A stretch of 64,000 nt of DNA, taken from the NCBI RefSeq assembly GCF_031450785.1, contig NZ_JARTWB010000002.1, positions 1,364,001 through 1,428,000 on the forward strand. The letters are read 5' to 3'. This document shows positions 57,442 to 64,000 of the stretch, piece by piece (the first letter of the stretch is position 1; each line of letters starts with the position of its first letter). This stretch comes from Caballeronia sp. LZ062. GTDB taxonomy: Bacteria; Pseudomonadota; Gammaproteobacteria; Burkholderiales; Burkholderiaceae. The position numbers and the translations under genes are program-made. The notes beneath the pieces were generated by a model. That model had not been told where the DNA came from, searched no databases, and saw only the letters and a list, made by a program, of their open reading frames with translations.

Positions 57442-57840
57442 ATGCAATCGCCTTCAGCCGACGAAACCCGAAACCGCGGCGCATTCGCAGTCGGCGCCAC
57501 CGCGAGTCTCGGCGCGCTCATCGTCCTCGCCCTGCTCTGGGAGCTATGGCTCGCGCCGTTGCGCCCCGGCGCTTGGACGCTCGCATTAAAGGCGCTGCCG
57601 CTCGCGTGCGCGCTGCCTGGCGTCGCGAAGCGCAATGTTTACACGCTGCAATGGTCGTCCATGCTCGTACTGCTCTATCTCGCCGAAGGCGTCGTGCGCG
57701 GCATGACCGACGCGGGCATGTCCGCGCGGCTTGCACGGCTCGAAGCGCTGCTTTCCCTCGCATTCTTCGGCTGCGCGATCGCCTATGTCGCGCGGTTCAA
57801 GCGCGCCGCCCGCTCCGGGGCGCGTGCAAGGAAACGCTAG
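57442..57840 (+). CDS. DUF2069 membrane protein
   Basis: 132 aa from ATG 57442. Four hydrophobic segments: ~16-35 (AVGATASLGALIVLALLWELWL), ~45-60, ~68-85 (WSSMLVLLYLAEGVVR) and ~100-118 (LLSLAFFGCAIAYVARF), plus a basic tail. The LKALPLACALPGVAKRNVYTLQWSSMLVLLYLAEG motif identifies DUF2069, a small inner-membrane family of unknown function that commonly follows wrbA in beta- and gammaproteobacteria. Confidence 0.88.
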   Translation: MQSPSADETRNRGAFAVGATASLGALIVLALLWELWLAPLRPGAWTLALKALPLACALPGVAKRNVYTLQWSSMLVLLYLAEGVVRGMTDAGMSARLARLEALLSLAFFGCAIAYVARFKRAARSGARARKR

Positions 57841-58006
57841 GCATGACCGCTGTCGCGCCGCTTTGTGCCATCGCCGTGATGCTTTGTAGCACGAAATTCG
57901 GCGCAAAGTGCATTCGACGCGCGTGCCTATGCCATTCGGCCGATGGTTCGCACATCGCCGGCCTGCGCGATACTGTCGCTTCGTCCCAGCCCATCTTTCT
58001 TCGCCC

Positions 58007-59440
58007 ATGACCGCTTCTGCCGCAACCTTCATCGACGCCTGCGTTCAACTGATCGGCGCGTCGCACGTCCTCACCGATGAGCACGACACCGAGCCGTATG
58101 TCGTCGACTGGCGCAAGCGGTATCGCGGCAACGCGTGTGCCGTGCTGCTGCCCGCCAACACCGAACAGGTCGCCGGCATCGTGCGGCTCGCGCGCGAACA
58201 TCGCGTGGCCATCGTGCCGCAGGGCGGCAACACGGGGCTCGCCGGCGGTGCGACGCCGGATGCGAGCGGCGTGCAGGCTGTCGTCAGCCTGAAGCGGCTG
58301 AACCGCATTCGCGATGTCGATGCGCATAACAACACGATCACCGTCGAAGCGGGCGTCGTGCTCGCCGAGATGCAGGCGCGCGCCGCAAGCGCGCAGCGTC
58401 TCTTCCCGCTGAGTCTCGCGGCGGAAGGCAGTTGCACGATCGGCGGCAATCTTTCGACGAACGCGGGCGGCACAGGCGTGCTGCGCTACGGCAACACGCG
58501 CGAGCTGTGTCTCGGCCTGGAAGTCGTGACGGCGCACGGCGAAATCTGGGACGGGCTGCGCGGGTTGCGCAAGGACAATACCGGCTACGACGTGCGCGAT
58601 CTTTTCATCGGGGCGGAAGGCACGCTCGGCATCATCACGGCGGCCGTGATGAAGCTGCATCCCGCGCCCGTCGCCAAGGTCACCGCGCTCGCCGGCCTGG
58701 CGTCGCCGCATGCCGCGCTCGACTTCCTCGCCATGGCGCAGCAGCACACGGGTCCGCTTCTGACCGGCTTCGAACTGATGTCCGACTTTTCGATGCGTCT
58801 CGTCGGACGGCACTTTCCGCAACTGCGCTACCCGTTCGGCGAGCCGCACGCGCAGACCGTTCTGCTCGAACTGTCCGACAGCGAAAGCGACGAGCACGCC
58901 CGCGCCCTTTTCGAACGCCTGATGGAACAGGCGATCGAAGACGGCATCGTCGAAGACGCTGTGGTGGCGGAGAATCTCGCGCAGTCGCAGGCGTTCTGGG
59001 ACTTGCGCGAACACATTCCGCTCGCGCAGGCGCAGGAAGGGCTGAACATCAAGCACGACATCGCGGTGCCCATTTCCAGCATCGGCCGCTTCATCGACGA
59101 AACCGATGCGATCATTGCGAAAGCCGTGCCCGGCGCGCGCATGGTCACGTTCGGGCATCTCGGCGACGGCAACCTGCATTACAACGTGCAGGCGCCCGAA
59201 GGCGTCGATCAGAAGGCGTTCCTGATCGAGTTCCAGACGCCGATCAACGCGCTCGTCTACGAGCAGGTGCACAAGCATCGCGGCAGCATCAGCGCGGAAC
59301 ACGGGCTCGGACAACTGAAGGTGGACGAAGCCATGCGCCTGAAGTCATCAGTGGAAGTACGGCTCATGCAGACCATCAAGGCGGCGCTCGATCCCGACAA
59401 TCTGATGAACCCCGGCAAGGTCGTGCGCTGGAACGCCTGA
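58007..59440 (+). CDS. FAD-linked oxidase (GlcD / D-2-hydroxyacid dehydrogenase family)
   Basis: 477 aa from ATG 58007. FAD-binding PCMH domain (~40-220): ACAVLLPANTEQVAGIVRLAREHRVAIVPQGGNTGLAGGATPD, PLSLAAEGSCTIGGNLSTNAGGTGVLRYGNTRELCLGLEVVTAHG and GAEGTLGIITAAVMKLHP. C-terminal domain has MVTFGHLGDGNLHYNVQAPEG (metal-binding His pair) and SISAEHGLGQLKVDEAMRL. Candidates are D-2-hydroxyglutarate, D-lactate or glycolate dehydrogenase. It stands alone without GlcE/GlcF, which argues against the three-subunit glycolate oxidase. Confidence 0.9.
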   Translation: MTASAATFIDACVQLIGASHVLTDEHDTEPYVVDWRKRYRGNACAVLLPANTEQVAGIVRLAREHRVAIVPQGGNTGLAGGATPDASGVQAVVSLKRLNRIRDVDAHNNTITVEAGVVLAEMQARAASAQRLFPLSLAAEGSCTIGGNLSTNAGGTGVLRYGNTRELCLGLEVVTAHGEIWDGLRGLRKDNTGYDVRDLFIGAEGTLGIITAAVMKLHPAPVAKVTALAGLASPHAALDFLAMAQQHTGPLLTGFELMSDFSMRLVGRHFPQLRYPFGEPHAQTVLLELSDSESDEHARALFERLMEQAIEDGIVEDAVVAENLAQSQAFWDLREHIPLAQAQEGLNIKHDIAVPISSIGRFIDETDAIIAKAVPGARMVTFGHLGDGNLHYNVQAPEGVDQKAFLIEFQTPINALVYEQVHKHRGSISAEHGLGQLKVDEAMRLKSSVEVRLMQTIKAALDPDNLMNPGKVVRWNA

Positions 59441-59460
59441 GCTGGTAAGGAGAACACCGC

Positions 59461-60264
59461 ATGAAGATTCGTGTGCTGTCGGACCTGCATCTGGAATGCG
59501 ACGAGCCGCTCGCCATTCCTTACGCTGACGCCGATCTCGTCGTGCTCGCGGGCGATATTCACAATCACGCCGAAGGCTTGCGCTGGGCGGCGGAAAACTT
59601 CGACAACGGCGTGCCGGTCGTCTACGTGCCGGGCAACCACGAGTATTACGACGGCGAATTCGGCGCGATGGAAGCCGCCATGCACGACGCCGCGCGCAGC
59701 GTCGACAACGTGCACTATCTGAACAACGCGGCGCTGGTCGACCGCAAAGGCGCGTGGCGGGTGCTCGGCACCACACTCTGGACCGACTTCGCGCTCTTCG
59801 GCGCGGGCGAGAACGAAATCGAAAAGGCAAAGGAAGCGTGCACGAACGTCATGCTGGATTATCGCGGCTTGATCCAGCTCGCCTGGCCCGAGCCCGACGG
59901 CGAGCCGCACGCTTTCACGCCCGACGATTCGCTTGCGCTGCACGTGCAGGCGCGCGCGTGGCTGGAAAGCGAACTGGCGAAGCCGTTCGCGGGACAGACT
60001 GTCGTGGTCACGCATCATGCGCCGCTGCGCGAGAGTCTCGCGCCGCGCTACGCGGAAGACATCGTGTCGGCGGGCTTCATCAACCACTTGCCGGCGCTCG
60101 CCCGCGCGCCCGTCGCGCTGTGGATTCATGGCCATACGCATACCGCGTTCGACTACACCGTCAACGACACGCGCGTCGTCTGCAATCCGCGCGGCTACTT
60201 CGACAAACGCACGCAGCGATGGGAGAACCCCGAGTTCGCGTGGGACAAGGTTGTGGAAATCTGA
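59461..60264 (+). CDS. Metallophosphoesterase
   Basis: 267 aa, 20 bp after the FAD oxidase. Calcineurin-like metal-site motifs: RVLSDLHLE (D-x-H), VVLAGDIHNH (GDxH), YVPGNHEYY (GNHE), VVTHHAP (H) and WIHGHTHTAFDYTV (GHxH), all intact, so a dinuclear metal hydrolase. No secretion signal; cytosolic. Substrate (cyclic nucleotide, nucleotide or phosphodiester) is not predictable. 20 bp before the SRAP gene, suggesting an operon. Confidence 0.93.
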   Translation: MKIRVLSDLHLECDEPLAIPYADADLVVLAGDIHNHAEGLRWAAENFDNGVPVVYVPGNHEYYDGEFGAMEAAMHDAARSVDNVHYLNNAALVDRKGAWRVLGTTLWTDFALFGAGENEIEKAKEACTNVMLDYRGLIQLAWPEPDGEPHAFTPDDSLALHVQARAWLESELAKPFAGQTVVVTHHAPLRESLAPRYAEDIVSAGFINHLPALARAPVALWIHGHTHTAFDYTVNDTRVVCNPRGYFDKRTQRWENPEFAWDKVVEI

Positions 60265-60284
60265 CGTCGACGCGGAGGGACGCC

Positions 60285-60992
60285 ATGTGCGGCCGAATCA
60301 GCCAGTACCGACTGCCGATGCACTATGCACAGCGTCTGCATCTGAAAAACGCGTTCGTGCTCGTGGATGCCGCCGACCGCCGCCCCGGCTACAACCTGTC
60401 GCCCGGCACGCATCCGCTCGCGGTGTATCCCGATGAAACCATCCGCGCGGTGCATTGGGGCTACTGCCCGCCGTGGGCGAGAGAACAGAAACTGCCGCAC
60501 ACCATCAACGCGCGCGTCGAGACCGCATCGACCAGTGCGTATTTCCGTGACTTGTGGCGCAATGCGCGCATTCTCGTGCCCGCGGACGGCTGGTTCGAAT
60601 GGCGCGTCGAACCGCGCCCGGGCGATCGCGCGGGCGAGCCGTTCCAGCAGCCGTATTTCATCCGCCGCGCGGACGGCGAACCGATGTTCCTCGCGGCGCT
60701 CACGAGCATCATCCGCGACGAGGACGCCGCCACGCCGGGCGCGGGCTTCGTGCTCGTGACTTCGAAGGCGGACGAAGGCTTAGTCGACGTGCACGACCGC
60801 CGTCCGCTCGTCTTCTCGCCTTCAACGGGCAGACGCTGGCTCGACACGGCGGCGACGCCAGCGGACCTGCATTCGCTCGTGAAGACGGACGGCGTGCCCG
60901 CCGCGCATTTCGTCTGGCATCGCGTGACGACGGACGTCAACCGCACGCTGAACGACGAGCCGCGGCTCATCGAGCCGCTGGAAGCGGCTTAG
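60285..60992 (+). CDS. SRAP domain protein (YedK/HMCES family)
   Basis: Forms a covalent thiazolidine cross-link with abasic sites in single-stranded DNA to protect them. 235 aa beginning MCGRISQY, where Cys2 becomes the N-terminal nucleophile after Met removal. The catalytic set is complete: Cys2, Asn75 in TINARVET, Glu105 in GWFEW and His170 in VHDRRP. Also GYNLSP and AVHWGYCPPWA. Start GGAGG upstream. With the metallophosphoesterase it might form a DNA-repair-linked pair (inference). Confidence 0.93.
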   Translation: MCGRISQYRLPMHYAQRLHLKNAFVLVDAADRRPGYNLSPGTHPLAVYPDETIRAVHWGYCPPWAREQKLPHTINARVETASTSAYFRDLWRNARILVPADGWFEWRVEPRPGDRAGEPFQQPYFIRRADGEPMFLAALTSIIRDEDAATPGAGFVLVTSKADEGLVDVHDRRPLVFSPSTGRRWLDTAATPADLHSLVKTDGVPAAHFVWHRVTTDVNRTLNDEPRLIEPLEAA

Positions 60993-61153
60993 CGGCGGTA
61001 ACGGTCGCGCTCGTCGTCGATCCGAACGGGCACGAGGCGCCGCTTCGCCTCACGCTCGGACTGTGCGCGCATTGCCTGAAAAAGATCGCGCGAGGCCGGC
61101 ACGGCGATCAACACCAGAAGCGCGGCAAGGGCAAAGAGAAGAGGCGTGCTCAT
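60989..61153 (-). CDS. Putative 54-aa single-pass membrane protein
   Basis: Reads MSTPLLFALAALLVLIAVPA, then SRDLFQAMRAQSEREAKRR and a basic end RYRR; ATG at 61153, stop TAA at 60989. Residues 4-20 are a transmembrane helix or uncleaved signal anchor, the rest is charged and soluble. Codon use matches the genome. It converges with the SRAP gene, overlapping it by 4 bp. Ribosome-binding GGGAAT is weak. No family recognised. Confidence 0.55.
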   Translation of the reverse strand: MSTPLLFALAALLVLIAVPASRDLFQAMRAQSEREAKRRLVPVRIDDERDRYRR

Positions 61154-61277
61154 TCGACTTATTCCCGAAAAGCTGCGTTGAGGGAAGCTCAGACCTTATC
61201 AAGCTGCGGTCGGATCGGGAGTAAGCAAGTGTTGCACCGCGCTTTATTCCGTAACTGAAAAGCGCGTCAAACGCCCA

Positions 61278-62216
61278 TCACGTCGCCACGAATTCCTTGA
61301 GCGACTCTTCATCGGCGGCGAGCGTCGCGGGCAGCGCCTCGCGCAGGAACTCGACCCACGTGCGGATCTTCGCATCCAGATACTGACGCGACGGATACAG
61401 TGCATACACGATCAGCTCCTGCATCGTATATTGCGGGAGCACTCGCACCAGCGTGCCGGCGCGCAATGCGGGTAGCGCCGAGGACGTCGGCAGCACGCCG
61501 ATGCCCATGCCCTCGCGAATCGCGACGACCATTGCCTCCGCGACGTTCACCGTGAAGGTCGACGGCCCGAGCGTCACGGTCTCCTGTCCGCTGGGGCCGT
61601 CGAAGACCCAGCGGCCGGGCGGAAACACCGGCGTGACCAGGTGCAGACACGTGTGGTGCACGAGATCGGACAAGACGTGCGGCGCGCCGTGTTTTTCGAT
61701 GTACGCAGGCGACGCACACGCAATGCTGAACACCGTGCCGAGCCGAGCGGACACGAGTCCCGAGTCCGGCAGTTCGGAAGCAAGCACGAGCGACACGTCG
61801 TAGCCTTCGTCCAGCAAATCCGGCATGCGCTGCGCAAGCGTCAGATCGACCTGCACGGACGGATGCCGCTCCTGATAACGCGAAATCATCGGCACGACAT
61901 AGTGCTGGCCGAAGCTCGTCATCGAATGCACTTTGAGCCGGCCGGCCGGGCGCGCGTGGGCGTCGCTGGCTTCGGCTTCGGCCTGATCCACATACGCCAG
62001 AATCTGCTCGCAGCGTTGCAGATAACGCTCGCCCGCCTCGGTCAGCGCAATGCGGCGCGTCGTGCGATTCAAAAGGCGCGTGCGCAGATGCGCTTCCAGA
62101 TCCGATACGGCCCGCGACGCGTAAGCCGTCGTCGTATTCAGATGCTGCGCCGCGCCAGTGAAGCTCCCGGCTTCGACCACGCGCACGAAAACGCGCATGT
62201 TTTGGAGCGTGTCCAT
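61278..62216 (-). CDS. LysR-family regulator of adjacent efflux genes
   Basis: 312 aa. HTH: MRVFVRVVEAGSFTGAAQHLNTTTAYASRAVSDLEAHLRTRLLNRTTRRIALTEAG; effector domain with VDLTLAQRMPDLLDEGYDVSLVLASELPDSGLVSARLG and a C-terminal YPSRQYLDAKIRTWVEFL. Divergent from the NodT-type lipoprotein gene with a 166-bp gap carrying direct repeats; this arrangement is like CeoR or fusaric-acid-resistance regulators of Burkholderia, which control an efflux operon. Confidence 0.9.
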   Translation of the reverse strand: MDTLQNMRVFVRVVEAGSFTGAAQHLNTTTAYASRAVSDLEAHLRTRLLNRTTRRIALTEAGERYLQRCEQILAYVDQAEAEASDAHARPAGRLKVHSMTSFGQHYVVPMISRYQERHPSVQVDLTLAQRMPDLLDEGYDVSLVLASELPDSGLVSARLGTVFSIACASPAYIEKHGAPHVLSDLVHHTCLHLVTPVFPPGRWVFDGPSGQETVTLGPSTFTVNVAEAMVVAIREGMGIGVLPTSSALPALRAGTLVRVLPQYTMQELIVYALYPSRQYLDAKIRTWVEFLREALPATLAADEESLKEFVAT

Positions 62217-62249
62217 AACCTCTTCGACCCTGATCTGTCTTTCTGCCCA

Positions 62250-62347
62250 TGCATTTTTGCACGAGCTGCAAGATTCGACTTTCTCATGGATTGCAAGAAT
62301 CCTTTGCGACAGCGCCGGTTATTCGCGGATCGTTGCAAAAATATAAT
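62250..62347. promoter_or_regulatory. Divergent LysR/efflux promoter region
   Basis: A perfect TATAAT (62342-62347) lies 35 bp before the efflux GTG start, with only a weak -35 (TTATTC, 62319-62324), as expected for an activator-dependent promoter. Upstream are a direct repeat TGCAAG(A)TTC/TGCAAGAATC (62267 and 62292, 25 bp apart) and 9-bp inverted ATTTTTGCA/TGCAAAAAT (62253 and 62334), candidate LysR sites. Confidence 0.5.
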
Positions 62348-62382
62348 CGCCGCTTGATCGACTCGAGGGTTGGGAGCGGAAC

Positions 62383-63912
62383 GTGCAAGGCCGGGGGTTC
62401 AGAATCGCGAGTTGCGCCGCGTTGCTTACAACAATACTAACGATGGCGGGGTGCGCAAGCACCGGCAAGATCGCGCCGCAAGACTCGCTGAAAGACGCTT
62501 CGACGCTCGATGCCGGCCGCTCGATCGAAGCCGCCATGCGCGCCGCGAACGCCGACGCCGCCTGGCCGGACGCGCAATGGTGGCGCGCCTATCGCGACCC
62601 GCAACTGGACGCATGGATCGCGCGCGCGACGGCCGGCAATCCGTCGCTCGCCATCGCCGCAGCGCGCGTGCGCGAAGCGCGGGAACAAGCGGGCGTCGCG
62701 CGCTCCGCGCTGCTTCCGCATGTCGACGGCACCATGAGCGTCACGCGCAAGGCGTGGCCGGACAACGCGTTCTACGGTCCCGGCCCCTACGCCGACGCCA
62801 CAACGTGGGACAACACCGCCGGCCTCTCGCTTTCCTACGATCTCGACCTCTGGGGCCGCGACGAACACGCCGCCGAGCGCGCGCTCGATGTCGCCCATGT
62901 GCGTGCCGCCGACGCGCGGGCCGCGCAACTCGAACTTGAAACGAACGTCGTGCGCGCCTACATCGGCTTTTCGCAGTCGTTCGCGCTGCTCGACATCGCG
63001 CAGCAAACGTTCGAGCAGCAGGAGCGTATAGCCGAACTCGCGCGTCGGCGGCTCAAAGGCGGGCTCGGCACGCAACTCGAAGTGAGTCAGGCCGAAGCGC
63101 CGCTGCCGGAGTACGAACGCCAGATCGATCTGTACAAGGAAGCGATACAGCTCGCGCGTCATCAACTGGCGGCGCTCGCCGGTGAAGGCCCCGGCGCGGG
63201 CGAAGCCCTGACGCGCCCGGCGCTGTCGCTCGCGACGCCGCTGCCGCTTCCCTCTTCCTTGCCGGCGGAACTGGTCGGGCATCGGCCGGATATGGTCGCG
63301 GCGCGCTGGATGGTGGCGGCACAGGCGCGCGGCATCGACGTCGCGAAGGCGCAGTTTTATCCGAACATCAATCTGGCGGCGTCCCTTACGCAGATGTTCG
63401 CGGGCGGCGCACTGCTCAGTTTCCTGACGAGCAAAGCGACCGGTTATGCCTTCGGGCCGGCAATCTCACTGCCGATCTTTGAAGGCGGACGGCTGCGCGC
63501 GCAGCTCGGCGCGGCGTCGGCGCAATACGATCAGGCGGTGGATCACTACAACGCGACGCTCGTCGCGGCGCTCAAGGATATCGCCGATCAGGTCGTGCGC
63601 GTGCAATCGCTGGATACGCAACTGGACGCGTCCGGCCGCTCGGTCGCCGCCGCGCGCAAGAACTACGACCTCGCCAACGAAGGCTACAAGCGCGGCCTGA
63701 CCGATTACGTCAACGTGCTGATTGCGCAATCGCAACTTCTGCGCGCGCAGGACGGCCAGGCGCGCGTACGGGCGCAACGGCTCGGCGCTTACGCGACGCT
63801 CACGGCGGCGCTCGGCGGCGGCATCGACGATCCCGCGAACGGGCCGGACGAAGCGACGCTCGCGCCGTCGAAGCACATCGGGCGGTTCGCCCGCGCCGGC
63901 GGCGAGAAGTAG
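62383..63912 (+). CDS. NodT-family efflux outer-membrane lipoprotein
   Basis: 509 aa, GTG start with GGGAG seven bases upstream. Signal peptide with lipobox LTMAGC (Cys24), then two OEP repeats: residues ~60-260 (WWRAYRDPQLDAWIARATAGNPSLAIAAARVREA; YDLDLWGRDEHAAERA) and ~275-480 (LVGHRPDMVAARWMVAAQARGIDVAKAQFYPNINLAASLTQMF; GPAISLPIFEGGRLRAQLGAASAQYDQAVDHYNATL). TolC-like trimeric duct. The neighbouring LysR and the next frame suggest a FusA-like fusaric-acid-type efflux system (inference). Confidence 0.92.
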   Translation: MQGRGFRIASCAALLTTILTMAGCASTGKIAPQDSLKDASTLDAGRSIEAAMRAANADAAWPDAQWWRAYRDPQLDAWIARATAGNPSLAIAAARVREAREQAGVARSALLPHVDGTMSVTRKAWPDNAFYGPGPYADATTWDNTAGLSLSYDLDLWGRDEHAAERALDVAHVRAADARAAQLELETNVVRAYIGFSQSFALLDIAQQTFEQQERIAELARRRLKGGLGTQLEVSQAEAPLPEYERQIDLYKEAIQLARHQLAALAGEGPGAGEALTRPALSLATPLPLPSSLPAELVGHRPDMVAARWMVAAQARGIDVAKAQFYPNINLAASLTQMFAGGALLSFLTSKATGYAFGPAISLPIFEGGRLRAQLGAASAQYDQAVDHYNATLVAALKDIADQVVRVQSLDTQLDASGRSVAAARKNYDLANEGYKRGLTDYVNVLIAQSQLLRAQDGQARVRAQRLGAYATLTAALGGGIDDPANGPDEATLAPSKHIGRFARAGGEK

Positions 63913-63923
63913 AGGCAACGCGC

Positions 63924-64000
63924 ATGTCATCCTCCACAGCCAAGCCCGCGCGCATCACGCCGATGGCCGCGTTCGCCGACTGGGCACGCACCGACGGCCT
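63924..64000 (+). CDS. Start of next efflux gene, probably FUSC family, 3' end missing
   Basis: ATG at 63924 with GAGG nine bases upstream, 11 bp after the lipoprotein stop. The 25 codons present read MSSSTAKPARITPMAAFADW and continue ARTDG before the window ends. The ADWARTDG end resembles the N-terminus of FUSC/aromatic-acid exporter membrane proteins in Burkholderia efflux operons, as I recall them; too short to prove. Confidence 0.5.
   Translation, partial: MSSSTAKPARITPMAAFADWARTDG

Overview
The window is one stretch of a high-GC chromosome from a Burkholderiaceae bacterium, most like Burkholderia sensu lato (Paraburkholderia/Caballeronia). This rests on the protein families and gene order: thrS-infC-rpmI-rplT-pheS-pheT-ihfA-merR, a complete beta-ketoadipate pca block, paired DUF2844/DUF3443 genes, and a LysR regulator divergent from a NodT-type efflux lipoprotein. 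The species cannot be fixed from the sequence. No insertion sequence, prophage, CRISPR array or integron is visible. Genes are dense, and many neighbours overlap by ATGA or GTGA.

Layout. 1-3.6 kb: 3' part of lplT, then thiM-thiE-thiD (thiamine salvage and hydroxymethylpyrimidine phosphorylation). 3.5-4.1 kb: degenerate tandem copies of the junction where thiD and a convergent DUF1853 gene meet. 4.1-7.7 kb (minus): tsaB-rimI-udg-DUF1853. 7.9-10.3 kb: acyl-CoA-binding protein and an RhlE-type RNA helicase with a long leader. 10.5-16.1 kb: glyoxylate shunt genes aceA and aceB, separated by a universal stress protein, a LysR regulator and a 2-haloacid dehalogenase. 16.2-20.7 kb: small conserved genes, a hairpin-rich intergenic region that may encode a small RNA, bamC, and the DUF2844/DUF3443 secreted pair. 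20.7-26.9 kb: pcaIJFBDC on the minus strand with divergent pcaR and a likely PcaR operator. 26.9-30.6 kb: two LysR regulators, small genes and tRNA-Pro(GGG).

30.7-39 kb (minus): translation and nucleoid block merR, ihfA, pheT, pheS, rplT, rpmI, infC (ATC start), thrS, then tRNA-Val(GAC). 39.1-49.3 kb: relA, RidA family, alpha/beta hydrolase, a second CoA-transferase (scoAB) divergent from a PAS-LuxR regulator, thioesterase, SDR, ETF-ubiquinone oxidoreductase and aroC. 49.4-56.1 kb: MFS-acyltransferase fusion, CBS-domain protein, O-acetylhomoserine sulfhydrylase, hydrolase, DUF962 and a YihY-type membrane protein. 56.1-56.7 kb: a tandem array of about twelve 49-bp palindromic units of two alternating types. 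56.8-64 kb: wrbA-like gene, DUF2069, FAD-linked oxidase, metallophosphoesterase, SRAP protein, an unlisted 54-codon membrane-protein gene, and a LysR/NodT/FUSC-like efflux locus cut by the window end.

Metabolically, the pca operon converts 3-carboxymuconate to succinyl-CoA and acetyl-CoA, and aceA/aceB allow growth on the acetyl-CoA. The scoAB, thioesterase, SDR, ACBP and ETF-QO genes also suit acyl-CoA metabolism. The two most unusual features are both non-coding: the alternating hairpin array at 56.1-56.7 kb, whose arms differ by compensated base changes, and the repeated thiD/DUF1853 junction, whose extra thiD ends differ mostly at synonymous positions.
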